64,000 nt of DNA from NCBI RefSeq assembly GCF_002994745.2, contig NC_037092.1, positions 24,949,001-25,013,000 on the forward strand, in the 5' to 3' direction. The notes under the pieces are model-generated. The model searched no databases and was not told the origin of the DNA. It worked only from the letters and a program-made list of their open reading frames with translations. The stretch is from Rosa chinensis. Taxonomy: Eukaryota > Streptophyta > Magnoliopsida > Rosales > Rosaceae. Made by a program: the position numbers and the translations under genes. Shown here piece after piece: positions 47,808 to 58,243 of this stretch. Position 1 is the stretch's first letter, and each line of letters starts with the position of its first letter.

Positions 47808-50517
47808 TCAGCGGTTGGCTTCGACATCTGCGGCTTCAACAGGCGGCGGCGCGACCGATCGGCTCGCTTGATCGGACCCTCGAGCTGTCGGACTGGGGGT
47901 CTCTATAGTACCATCCACCCGGGTGTGTGCCTCCAGAAATCCGGCACGTGACACCTCAGACGGGGTCTGCTGGGGAGTCTGCTGGGACCCTTCCGGCGGA
48001 TGTGGGCCACTTTCCCCGCTGCCCGAGTGAGTACCCGCAGCTGGGGCAGGCACGACGTCTGTCTCCAGCGGGACACTCTCGGCCGCCGGCACGTCAGGCT
48101 GTGACGCCTTTGCAAAGTCAATGGTACCCTTCCGCTTCAACATGTCTATATTGGCCCGGGCCCCAGACTTCGCCGCTTCGGTCAGTGTCTTCTTAAATTC
48201 TGCCGACTGCTTGAACGCTTCGACAGCGGCGGCCGCAACGGTACTCCCTTCAGCTCTCAGGCGGGTAACCTCACCCCCCAGCCGCTTCATTTCGACCATC
48301 CTATCGGCAGACTCCCGCTGCACTATAATGAGTTTTTTGTCTTTAGCGGCTATCCTCTCCTGCAACAATGCGATCTCCTGCTCCAACTGGGAGACGCGTT
48401 CATTCCTCTCCAAGTCCCGCCTGATGGCCGCATTAAGCTTGCCGCGGGCGTCCGCATAATCACACTCCGCCTTGACCAGCCCCCGCTCAACCTCCGCCAG
48501 TCTCTCCTTTGCCTCCGCCAACTCCCTCTGGAGACCTCCGATTTCTTCCCTGAGCTCTCCCTCAATCCGGGGCAGCTTCGACGCCGCCATGAACATATCA
48601 TGTAACCCCGCCGATATTTGGCCAAAGGCCGAGCTGAAGGGCGATTGGTCAATTGCGGTCGGGCGCGATATGCCCGCCAGACCGCCAAACCCCAGCCGCT
48701 CGCACAGATGGAAGAGGAACTCCCGCTCCCCTTCTGTCATAAATGGCGCATACTCGGCGAACGAGTCTAGCTCACCGACGGCGGGCGCCTCTCCCTCCAC
48801 CGCCGCAGTCTTTGAGGGAGCCTGTCGGGCCTTCTTCTGACGACGGGACCCGACCACCACCTCGTCTCCCTCTTCCTCGTCAGGAGACTCAGCCGTCCGG
48901 CGCTTTCTCTCCAGCGCCCTCTGACTCCCAGCAACGGCCCTCGTCACCCTCACTGGCGGCTCCTCCCTTGTCACAGTGACATCTTCCGCCGGTTGCACAA
49001 CCTTTTGAGGACCCCGCCTGTGAGCAGGCATCCGCTCCTTCTGTGGCCCGGCCGCAGCACTTCCCCTCTGATCCACGCCGACTGTCTGAGTCCCCGCCTG
49101 CACCGTAGGCAGACCATCCTCACCAAGGTGAGACTGGTGCGGCATCGGCATCACCACCGGAACATCGGACTGGCTCAACACCAATGTCTCCGGGTTCACC
49201 ACGGTCTGCTGGGCCGCCAGCCCCTCGGCATACATGGCCTCCAAAAAATTGTCTATCTCCGCCCGATCCATCGCCTTCTCAAATGCGTCGCGACTCGATT
49301 TGTTGCCCGGCGGAGTTTCTAAAAAAAAAAGCGACAGCCATCAGTCAAACAATTCAAAAATATAGTACGATATGACAGGGTAGACTCCTCACCAATGGAG
49401 CGTGTTAGTCGCAGGTCGACCAGCAACTCCCAACCAATCAGCAGGCGGAAATCAAGCAAGTTTCGGTTCCGCCAGCAACCCCTGATCCTCGCCACGCGAC
49501 ACTCTTCTTCGCGCGTTAGCGTGTACCGAAGTCCCGCTGCACAAAAAAAAAAAAAAAAAAACACGTCGTTAGTAGGAATACAAGTGCAAGCACGTCAACA
49601 CGCCAAATACTTTCAGCGGAAACCGGACACCAACCTCGAATAGGTTGGAACTCAGACTTGATCCTAAATGTCGGCCCTTCCTCATTCGATCTGGCGTGGT
49701 ACTCCCAACCGTCTGTAGCGACGCAGAAGGTCCCCCGCCAGTAGGACATTGAGTCCCTTAGATTCTCAATTAGCTTGGGCGCTCCCTGCCGGCGACTCAA
49801 GTTCACTTGCCCTTTGCAGCCTCGGCGCTTCACATACACCAACTCGTAGAAGTACAGCACTTCCGCCACAGTCGGCCCCTCGCACCCGGATAACCGCCAG
49901 AGGGAGTTCAGGGCCAACATTAACCGCCACATATTGGGGCAAATCTGACCAAACGCAAGGCCAAATTTGCACACCAATATCTGGAGGTTGGGCACCAGCA
50001 GGAATGTCAGTCCTTGACGGAATATCGCCTCGTGAACGGCAGCAAAACCCGCTGGGAGAATCGAGGCCTTTTCATCCGCTGTCGGCGGGCGCAGCTTCAC
50101 CGACCCCGGCAACCGAAACGTCTGTTTCATCCGGTTAACGGCAGCGGCGGTCATCCGCCCACCTGCCTCGTCGACGGCGGTGCCATCTGAGAGAAACCAC
50201 GCTGATTCGGCATTCTGCCCCGCTACTTCCTCTTCGCCAGCAGAGCCGCTAGCAGCACTATTGCTTGCCAAGCGCTCGTCGCGCCTAGTTTTGGCGGCAG
50301 CGGCCTCACCCGCCCTAGAGCTCTCTGGACGCGAACCACGGCCCATAGCTACGTCCCAGAGGATGGTCTGAAGAGGCTCAACTTCTAGCGGTTTTGGCAG
50401 TGAGGTTCCTGCATGGGCAGACGGACGCAACGAATCAATAAAAATCCTATCCGCCGCGCTGAACGACACGTCAGACCCGGAATCCTCACTGCTCGAAATC
50501 TCTATAACGTTAGCCAT
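47808..50517 (-). CDS. Spliced opposite-strand gene of the Tat element (gypsy-type transposon protein plus coiled coil)
   Basis: Three exons on the minus strand, joined in frame by good splice sites: 50517-49635 (donor CGAG|GTTGG), 49536-49393 (acceptor TTTGTGCAG, donor ATTG|GTGAGG) and 49318-47808 (acceptor after a long T run). The product is about 845 residues. The first ATG considered is MANVIEISSSEDSGSDVSF; a further upstream ATG adds seven residues. An acidic Ser-rich N-terminus is followed by a globular part with FRLPGSVKLRPPTADEKASI and MWRLMLALNSLWRL, like the plant 'putative gypsy type transposon' family (Pfam Transposase_28). Exon 3 has an NLS-like RRQKKARQ stretch and a long coiled coil (LRREIGGLQRELAEAKERL-like heptads). 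Tat elements often carry such a gene; its function is unknown. Confidence 0.78.
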
Positions 50518-51271
50518 CCCAAACCCTAAAACCCACATCAGTTAGCACAAATACAGATCTAACCTACTCTCGCATCAGATATAGCCAAAGGTATCAACAA
50601 CAAAACCCAGAAAACTCCAAAGTGCAAAACAGACGCACTCAACCCAGATTCGGCTATCTATTCCTTAACCACCAACGCTTAGCCAACCATAATCCAACCC
50701 CCCCAAAGAAATCCCATTCACACCTCAAAACACACCCAGCAAAACCAGCAGTCATCTCAGAAAGGCAAAAACAGCAAAACCCAGAAATAAACAGACCCAC
50801 TAAAACAAAAACAAAAAGGGGAAATCCAGGTACCAACCTCAGTGGTGCAATCTTCAGCACGGTCGTGCACGGTGACGATCGACGTCTCTCTGGAAACGGT
50901 ATACCCACGCTCCGGCAGGCTCTCTCTTCGGTCTCGGATAAACAGAACTCGAAGACGACGACTAGGTTTTCAAATTTTCGCAAAGTGGCAAATCTCCCAA
51001 GGTCCTCCCCCCCCCCCCCCCTTTTAATCTCGGCATCAACGCGTCCTAAGCCGTCTGCTCCATAACGGCATCACGTACCAGCCGTACACGTGTCATCAGT
51101 CTCCACTCACTCTCCGGAGTACCCGAGGCGTTACCTCGGTTATGAAACCCACAATTAATATCATTAAAAGCTAGATGATGGACAGGCTTAGGAGACAAGC
51201 CTACGCACGCTAACCCGCTATAGGTTCGACACGTGTTAAACAGTTGGGATGACTTCGTAAAGAACCGCCTG
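50518..51271. promoter_or_regulatory. Presumed leader/promoter of the opposite-strand gene
   Basis: This region lies between the opposite-strand start codon and the tandem array. It includes a poly-C run (51008-51020). I see no certain TATA box on the minus strand. It may drive minus-strand transcription, but this is inference. Confidence 0.4.
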
Positions 51272-52030
51272 AAGTCTCCGCTGAGCGAAACCCCGCCAGC
51301 GGATCTTCACTTGTCATCCTCCAAGTGACGGAGTCTCCGCTGAGGGAAACCCCGCCAGCGGATCTTCACTTGTCATCCTCCAAGTGACGGAGTCTCCGCT
51401 GAGGGAAACCCCGCCAGCGGATCTTCACTTGTCATCTGCCAAGTGACGGAGTCTCCGCTGAGCGAAACCCCGCCAGCGGATCTTCACTTGTCATCCTCCA
51501 AGTGACGGAGTCTCCGCTGAGGGAAACCCCGCCAGCGGATCTTCACTTGTCATCCTCCAAGTGACGGAGTCTCCGCTGAGGGAAACCCCGCCAGTGGATC
51601 TTCACTTGTCATCTGCCAAGTGACGGAGTCTCCGCTGAGCGAAACCCCGCCAGCGGATCTTCACTTGTCATCCTCCAAGTGACGGAGTCTCGGCTGAGCG
51701 AAACCCCGCCAGCGGATCTTCACTTGTCATCCTCCAAGTGACGGAGTCTCCGCTGAGCGAAACCCCGCCAGCGGATCTTCACTTGCATCTGCCAAGTGAC
51801 GGAGTCTCCGCTGAGCGAAACCCCGCCAGCGGATCTTCACTTGTCATCCTCCAAGTGACGGAGTCTCCGCTGAGCGAAACCCCGCCAGCGGATCTTCACT
51901 TGCATCTGCCAAGTGACGGAGTCTCCGCTGAGCGAAACCCCGCCAGCGGATCTTCACTTGTCATCCTCCAAGTGACGGAGTCTCCGCTGAGCGAAACCCC
52001 GCCAGCGGAACTTCTTTTGTCACCATCAAA
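51272..52030. repeat. 59-bp tandem array, about 12.7 copies, higher-order structure
   Basis: The unit begins AGTCTCCGCTGAGCGAAACC and contains two self-complementary parts (CCGCTGAGCG...CGCCAGCGG and CACTTG...CAAGTG). Units start at 51272, 51331, 51390, 51449, 51508, 51567, 51626, 51685, 51744, 51802, 51861, 51919 and 51978 (last partial). Variant letters (GAGCG/GAGGG; CATCCTCC/CATCTGCC) recur every three units at first (177 bp) and every two later (117 bp). Such arrays in the 3' region of Tat elements are a known source of satellites. Confidence 0.95.
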
Positions 52031-52661
52031 GTCTCCAACAGAACTTCTCTCGTCATTCCGTAAACGGGGCGTCCTCCGCTACACAGCACACCGCTAGCGA
52101 ACCCCCTTTCTCATCTGACAAACTGCGTACTTTATTCAGCGCAATACCGCTCAATAAAATACCACCAAGCACGTCTACTTGACGCTGCTTCCTGCTACAT
52201 CTAGCGGGGGGACTTCCGCCAGCGGTGGATCCCGAGGCCACGCCTCTCTGACAACGCCGCCACGCGGAGTTACGGTCAGAATGTCCCTACGGGACACGGG
52301 GACTAGTCAACAGTCTACGACAGCCCTGATCAGGTACGTTGACCCCCGTCACTTGGGTGCTAAGATTGGGCTCGCAACCCAACACCTTCTGCTCCGTGCA
52401 GCGCTGCTCCGTGCAGCTCCCCCTCAACAAACAATAATAGCGACCATCCGGAGGTCCATCTTAGCCGGGGAGTGGGGGACTCCCTGGGGGGCCTAGCAGG
52501 GGCCCACCCGAAAGGGCACAAAGCGTTTGCTCAGTAAATCCATGGTTGACGACGCACTGACGCTAATTATGCTTCTGCAAAGTCTAGCGGGAGAAACGCT
52601 TCAAACCGCCGATCAACTCCCCAACCAAGATTGCCCTCCTTGACTGGGGATTTGGGGGACT
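52031..52661. other. 3' non-coding region and polypurine tract
   Basis: No coding frame is supported. The purine tract GGGGATTTGGGGGAC (52647-52660) directly precedes the 3' LTR and should prime plus-strand DNA synthesis. Confidence 0.8.
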
Positions 52662-53175
52662 TGTACATACATGTGTATTTGCAAGCATAATTAGCTATAA
52701 TGAGCCACGCTCATTGTACCGCCAAGGGTACCAACGCCCACCATATAAGTGACTGGCGTAAAGACAGCTAGCCGGGTTACCGCCTGAGCCCCGGATCAAC
52801 CCCAAAGCACCGCCGACGCGCCGCCACGCGCCGTGTCAAGTTAGCATCAGAAGCTACTGAAACTGGGAACTGAAGCACATCAGTCCCACATCGAAAACAA
52901 GGAGAAGATCATCCTCTTCCTCACCTATAAAAGGTCCTCTCCTCTCTCCTCATTTATTACGCATTCAATACTTACCTACTGTTACTTTGTCAACATAAAT
53001 ACATTGACTAACTTAGGCATCGGAGAGTTGAAGACCGCCCAGCGCGGTCTCCCTCTGACGCCCATTGTATTTTACTTGACAGGTAACGGGAACCACTAAC
53101 AACAGAAGTATCGATCCGCCCGTCGGATCTGCGTTAACTAAAGTCCAGCTACCGCTAGACTTTTAGACATTAACA
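52662..53175 (+). repeat. 3' LTR of the Tat-type element
   Basis: It begins TGTACATACATG and ends GACATTAACA, followed by CTAAT. TATAAAAG is at 52926-52933. It is about 99 percent identical to the 5' LTR. Confidence 0.95.
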
Positions 53176-53813
53176 CTAATCTTCCTAAATTTAGACAAAC
53201 AAAACTTTGATTAAAGAAAAAAAAAAAAAGGGAGATTACATCAATTCAAAATGTCTATTACCCCCCAATAGACGTCTATTGCCCATAAATAAAACATTTT
53301 TTTTCTTTGATTAAAGTCCTCCTGCCCCATTTTATTTATTAAAAAAAAAAAACGTTGTCCCAAAAAAAGGACGTCGTCCAAAAAAAAGAAGAAGGAAGAA
53401 ATGATCGATCTCAGACGGAAAAAAAAAATTGCAGAGGGATCCAGTCTTCGTCTCCGGCAAAGAATCAACGGAAGGTCCAGATTCGGAGCTTTCTGGAGGA
53501 GAGTTCTAGTTCCGGCTAGACACCCAAGTCAAAAGCAGGCGCCGGTGCTTCGGATCTGTGACTCCCAGATCGCGTACCAGGTTGTCTTCACTCAGCTTCG
53601 TCGTCGGTCCTCGACTTCAGCCGCCGCGAACCTACCAAACCTCCTACTCCGGCGTTTCTCTTCATTTGACTCCGGCTACCACGTAGCTTCAGATTTCTTC
53701 CTTGCCGCCGACGAGCCGACCAGGATCTGAACTGTGCTGGCAAAATCGACCCAGCCCCGGCGACTTAGCGCATACAAGATCCGGTGCGGGCATCGACGCT
53801 GGCGTGAACAAGG

Positions 53814-53816
<3 letters not shown>

Positions 53817-53908
<92 letters not shown>
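53817..53908. repeat. (GA)n microsatellite in the right arm of MULE D
   Basis: About 45 GA units. The left arm carries a shorter GA run at 40808-40829. Long frames of alternating Arg/Glu or Leu/Ser here are artefacts. Confidence 0.97.
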
Positions 53909-53912
<4 letters not shown>

Positions 53913-54063
53913 GCAGTGGCATGCTTGTAATATTTTAATTGGATTGAGGGCAAAATGGTCATTTTTTGTTAAAATGGGCATGTGGGAACAAAAATCTCTT
54001 GCTGGGGTAAGTGGGATAATTTTCCCTCATTTTGGGGTTTTGGGTCAAGGACCCAAAATAATA

Positions 54064-54864
54064 ATAATAAGTCTTCAACTTGGAGAAAACTTTCTCCTCC
54101 AACATAAACCTAAATTCATTAGGAACAGTTATTCTTTATCTCTCAAACGTCAATCTTGGTGGTGAGATTCTACTCCCCGAGTCAGAGGTGAGATAGAATC
54201 TATCAAGCTTAATACCTAGTTAGAAAGTTATACCTAGTTTTAGCTTCTTTTCTATCAGTTTTCTACTTAGAAATTTATACCTAGTTATCTAGTAGAAATT
54301 TGAATATTTATATTTGACCTTTGAACAATCATATAGTTTTCTACTTAGAAATTTATACCTAGTTATCTAGTAGAAATTTGAATATTTTTGTTTGACCTTT
54401 GAACAATCATATGATGATTATGCACATTCATATGTTCTACAGTACCCAGCTAACTTTTGAACTTTTGATATAACTCGTCAACGTCACATGCACAAGTTCA
54501 TGGAAGAAACACTAAAGTACATATAGAATGAAAGAAATAAATAGGAGCGACAAAATTAGGTGAGGGAGAGAGACTACCACCTGGAGATTTTTTTAATTTT
54601 TTTTTAGGTAAAATAGGATTGTGAATTGTTCAAAAATTGAAGGAGGTCAATTTACCAATTTTGGAGGTATGAATAGAATCTAAAAAAAAAAAAAGACTTT
54701 TATTGATTTTATTGGGCAATGGGCATTTTGGGAAAATTAGGGAGGTGTAAATAGCTAATTGGTTATTTGTAAAAGTAAGTTTGAGGTCTATTAAGTGGAG
54801 AGGTCCAAATACCGATTTTGGAGATATAAATAAATTGGAGAGTTGGCTGTGTTTTGTTGTGTCA
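54064..54864. other. Intergenic DNA with a 78-bp tandem duplication
   Basis: Two 78-bp units lie at 54257-54334 and 54335-54412 (AGTTTTCTACTTAGAAATTT start). A dispersed repeat piece at about 54600-54840 shares ends with 40509-40545. No gene. Confidence 0.7.
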
Positions 54865-55325
54865 TCTTTAGCCTCTATATATAGGCTGCTCGTAGATTCA
54901 CATTCCAAATAGGAATGAAATACTATATTTTAGGCCACAGTTATTGGCCTTGAATCAAATCAAAACTCTTAATAGTTTTGATAACTATCGTAAGCAATAA
55001 TAGATTGACTCTGTCGTAGCAATCTTTTAAGCAAAGTTAATTACCTTTTAGAGTCCTGGACGTAATCTTCCTCTTAACAACGTAATTGCCTCAAGGACTG
55101 ATTCTTGGATATTGCCTTCGCGAGCACTACGTAGCTTGCGGCATGCAATCATGTATCCCTTGTTTGTTGCAATTAAGGATAATTGCATCCTTCCATATAC
55201 TGACTATTTGCATGGGAAAGCAGTGATTGGCTTGCATATATATCTCTTCGCGACTTTGCGAGGACTCCCTTCAACAGCCTTTAATTATGCATATATATGT
55301 GTAGCCCCACATAACCTTGATTGCC
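54865..55325. mobile_element. LTR fragment, same family as 9102-10689
   Basis: CATCTTTAGCCTCTATATAT, GGCCTTGAATCAAATCAAAA and TGTGTAGCCCCACATAA occur in the same order as at 9676-10165. The ends are missing. The hAT element at 55372 inserted just beyond it. Confidence 0.75.
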
Positions 55326-55371
55326 TCTTCATTGCCACATATGTAGGCAAACTTAATTGCTTATAGGTGAA

Positions 55372-56602
55372 CAGGGGCGGATCCATGTGGCAGGCTCTAT
55401 GGGCTGGAGCCTAGACAATATTTTGGGCCAAAAACCCTTAAGTATATGTATATATTTACCTTCAGCCCATACTAGCCAAAGAAAAAAAAAACTTATCTGC
55501 AGGTCGCGTACTCCCACAGCCACAGCCCACAGCAGCTCACTACTCAGACCTCAGTAGGTCAGTGGTGGCAGAAACTACGCCGCCCATGCCAAAGAACTCG
55601 GCAATGCCGTCCCCAAGGTCCCCTCTTTTCTTCTCTTTTCACTCTTTCTGCATCTCATTTTCCGTCTCAATTTCCAATCTTGATTCGGATGATCCGTGAA
55701 GGAGCCTGTGCTTTTTCTCAAACTGACGTCTTCTTACTTGGAAAACGGAGGCACCATCGAAATCCCTCACCCTTTGGAGTCGTTGGACCATGAGGTGGAG
55801 GCGTGGAGCTGCTGTCATCATATCCAAGAAAGCTCGCGATGTTCCTCAGGCCAAGGCCATGGATGACGTTGGTGGTAATTTATTTTATTGATTGTTGTAT
55901 TTACTAATCGATTGATTCTTGTGTTAATTTGATTTTAAAGAGATTATCTTGTTTGAGTTGGAATCTGATTAGTGACAATCACATTGTTTAAGGTTATACA
56001 CTTGCTCTTGATATGACTGACATAGAGATTCAAGCTACTGCTAAGGTAATCATCATAATTTGTAGTGTGAATTGATGCTATACTTATAAATCATAGTGTG
56101 ACTGTGTGAGGCTATACTTTAGATAGCTATTCAGTTATGAACAATTTGTCAATATACGGTGCACCGTTTTCCATATAAATCTGTGGTTCCCCCGCTTCTC
56201 TTCAAATGTGTAATCAAAGAAGTGTATGCACTAGGATATGCTTGGTAGAGGCAATAAATATTGGATGAAAATCTTTAATAAATCGAGAGGTACCTTAATC
56301 TTTATATAAAATGTGTAAAACACCAGCAAGTTAACTCCTTTAGTGTGTTCCTATGAAGTATTCTAGCGCATTAGTTCAAATTTTAGACCTGCGATCTTGT
56401 TTAGGATGTGTGTGGTTTTAACATGCTTTGCTCTATATTTCAGTGCATCAGTTCAAATTTTAGACCTGCGATCATGTTTAGGATTTGCTTTTGGTAATTT
56501 TGTTTTCATGTGGGTTCCAAATCTCAATAAATAAAAAAAAAAAAATATATTAGTGTACTTCTAATTAGCCTAGACAAGTCTCGGATCCTGGATCCGCCAC
56601 TG
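55372..56602. mobile_element. Non-autonomous hAT element, 1231 bp
   Basis: Ends CAGGGGCGGATCCATG and, reversed from the right, CAGTGGCGGATCCAGG. TAGGTGAA is duplicated at 55364-55371 and 56603-56610, the 8-bp footprint of hAT transposition. Inside is a GC-richer stretch (55500-55870) that looks exon-like, followed by intron-like AT-rich DNA, and two copies of CAAATTTTAGACCTGCGATC (about 56378 and 56456). No transposase domain was recognised. Confidence 0.92.
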
Positions 56603-56610
56603 TAGGTGAA

Positions 56611-57274
56611 GATCAATAAAAATTCATTGATCACAACACACACACATATATATATATATATATATCAATAAAATTTACAAATAAATATTATTTACTATAA
56701 TTCAAAAAATTCAATAAGAAAGAAAAAATAATCAATAAATCTTGATGAGATGATGAACATCCATCGGCTTCAATTGATTCATTAATTAGGATAAGAAAAT
56801 AAATTTGATAAATGAATTGATGGAGGGCCCCTGCGCACTTGGAAGGAAGAAAAATAAAAACCAATAGCAATGGAGAGAGATAGGCTGTACCTTTGAATTT
56901 CTAAACGGCATCGTTTGGAGGATCCCTCACTCCCTTTCCTCTCTCCTCTCTCCATTTAAAAAAAAAAAAAGCCATTTATTGGAATCTGATTGGTCCACGT
57001 ACGTATAAACCCCTGCAAAGTCGGTTCTTGTCGATCAAGTTTTGAGTTTCTATAAATTCACCCTGATTCATAGTGGTTTCCACAAGTCCTTAGTTTCTAA
57101 ATTTCATCCGCAGTCTTCACGCTAATTAGGGCACCAATCTTTTTTAGCAGCGAGTCCCAGTTATTCGATCTTACACTCTCGATCTCTTTAGGTTTTCTCA
57201 AGTTGAATTTTCAGTTTTAGGTTCTTTAAAATTAAAAAGACCCAGCAGATCGAAACAACTAACTTCTTCCATTA
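56611..57274 (+). promoter_or_regulatory. Promoter and leader of the NAC gene
   Basis: A TATA box TATAAATT lies at 57051-57058, about 220 bp before the start codon, predicting a transcript start near 57085. A GA-rich/TC-rich stretch and a poly-A run lie upstream. Confidence 0.55.
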
Positions 57275-58243
57275 ATGGAGGGTGGCTATATGCTTCTTCC
57301 GGGCCAAAGGTTTTGCCTCATGGAAGATGAACTACTCATGTACTACCTTAAACCCAAGGTGAATGGAGAGGAGGTACCCGGAAAAGAAGCCCTTATTTGC
57401 GAGTTGGATCTCTATGGTGAGCAAGAACCTTGGAATATATGGGAAAGATATGAAGCAAGAAGGGCAAACGACTTGAGAAGGAACAAAGATCTCTACTTCT
57501 TTACCAAAAAGAAGAAGGTGAGTGCAAAAGCCTCGCGTATAAGGAGAAAAGTTGGGAGTGGTACATGGAAAGGCCTGGACGCAGCCAAGGAGATTTATCT
57601 TCTTGATCAGAATCAGCAGCCAACAACTACTCTTCTTGGTTTCAAGAAAACCTACACCTACAAGAATACGAGCTCTGTGCATCATGGTCGCTGGATCATG
57701 TACGAGTTCAAACTTGCTGAGTCGCAACTCCTGCACAAGCAGAAACAAGTAAATAAAAATGCATACTCTCTTTGTTTACTCAGGAAGAACCACATACTAC
57801 CAGAAAAGAAGAAGAGAAAATTAAGGCAAGAAGAAGAGAATCATGAGATGCTCGAAGATTATGTCAAGGATGATAATGTGCCAGCACCATCATTATTGGA
57901 TTTCCCTCAGCTTGAAAAATGGTATGATCAACAACAATTCTTGCTGCCAGCTGAACCTCAACCAAGCGAAGAAAATTTGGGGCAACAATGTCAGATACCA
58001 ACATTATTTTCAGCTAATGAAATAATGAGTGACCAAGATAAAAATCAGTTGCAGCAAATGCCAGCTGAAGAGGGTATCTTGACACCAGGGGAAGTCGATC
58101 TGTATGGAGGCAACTTGAGTGATGTTATGGTTGGTGCAAACTGGCCCGACTCTTTTATAGGGGAGCTAGTGAAGGATGACCAGCCATATACCATGGAAGA
58201 GGGTGAATGGAATGATTTTCTTGTTCAGATTTTGAGTACTTAG
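57275..58243 (+). CDS. NAC-domain transcription factor, divergent, single exon
   Basis: 322 residues. The NAC DNA-binding domain covers about residues 6-170. Subdomain A is altered, LLPGQRFCLMEDELLMYYLK, against the usual LPPGFRFHPTDEELVxxYL. Then come ELDLYGEQEPWNIWE, DLYFFTKKKK, GSGTWKG, LLGFKKTYTY and WIMYEFKL. A basic KKKRKLRQ follows the domain and may serve nuclear import. The C-terminus is acidic and Gln-rich, as in activation regions, ending EGEWNDFLVQILST. Most plant NAC genes have two introns in the domain; this one has none, suggesting a lineage-specific group or a retrocopy. Target genes cannot be inferred. Confidence 0.85.
   Translation: MEGGYMLLPGQRFCLMEDELLMYYLKPKVNGEEVPGKEALICELDLYGEQEPWNIWERYEARRANDLRRNKDLYFFTKKKKVSAKASRIRRKVGSGTWKGLDAAKEIYLLDQNQQPTTTLLGFKKTYTYKNTSSVHHGRWIMYEFKLAESQLLHKQKQVNKNAYSLCLLRKNHILPEKKKRKLRQEEENHEMLEDYVKDDNVPAPSLLDFPQLEKWYDQQQFLLPAEPQPSEENLGQQCQIPTLFSANEIMSDQDKNQLQQMPAEEGILTPGEVDLYGGNLSDVMVGANWPDSFIGELVKDDQPYTMEEGEWNDFLVQILST

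Larger units (their letters stand above)
41108..53175 (+). mobile_element. Ty3/gypsy Tat-type LTR retrotransposon, 12,068 bp
   Basis: Two LTRs (515 and 514 bp) differ at only about five positions. The 5-bp target duplication CTAAT (41103-41107 and 53176-53180) is exact. The internal order is primer-binding site, gag, protease-RT-RNase H-second RNase H-integrase, a spliced gene on the opposite strand, a tandem array, a polypurine tract and the 3' LTR. A second, archaeal-type RNase H and an opposite-strand gene in the 3' region are known marks of the Tat lineage. Low LTR divergence means a recent insertion. No envelope gene is present. Confidence 0.95.
40638..54054. mobile_element. MULE D, interrupted by a gypsy element
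   Basis: It starts GGAGTTTTGTCCATTTACCC and ends GGGTCAAGGACCC. Inward, both arms read CCCACTTACCCCA, then an ATTTTGCCCTC word, then a GA/CT run (40808-40829; 53817-53908). The flanks are GAAATAATA (40629-40637) and AAAATAATA (54055-54063), a 9-bp duplication with one mismatch. Removing the gypsy insertion and one copy of its 5-bp duplication leaves about 1.34 kb. The motif TCTATTGCCCCCCAATAGAC and variants occur at 40995-41085 and 53256-53285. The centre is GC-rich and may hold captured DNA (53400-53730), which I could not identify. Confidence 0.82.

Noticed and set aside
51272..52030. Regular short repeats that might be called a CRISPR array
   Set aside because: The whole 59-bp unit repeats; there are no unique spacers, and the sequence is inside a plant retroelement.
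51738..52097. 119-codon open frame
   Set aside because: It is a reading of the 59-bp tandem array; two 59-bp units (118 bp) do not keep frame except by the variable lengths, and no family is recognised.
41108..53175. Endogenous virus with envelope
   Set aside because: No envelope-like gene; the extra gene is on the opposite strand and belongs to a known Tat-type arrangement.
53676..54165. Arg-Glu and Leu-Ser proteins on both strands
   Set aside because: Microsatellite translations without codon character.
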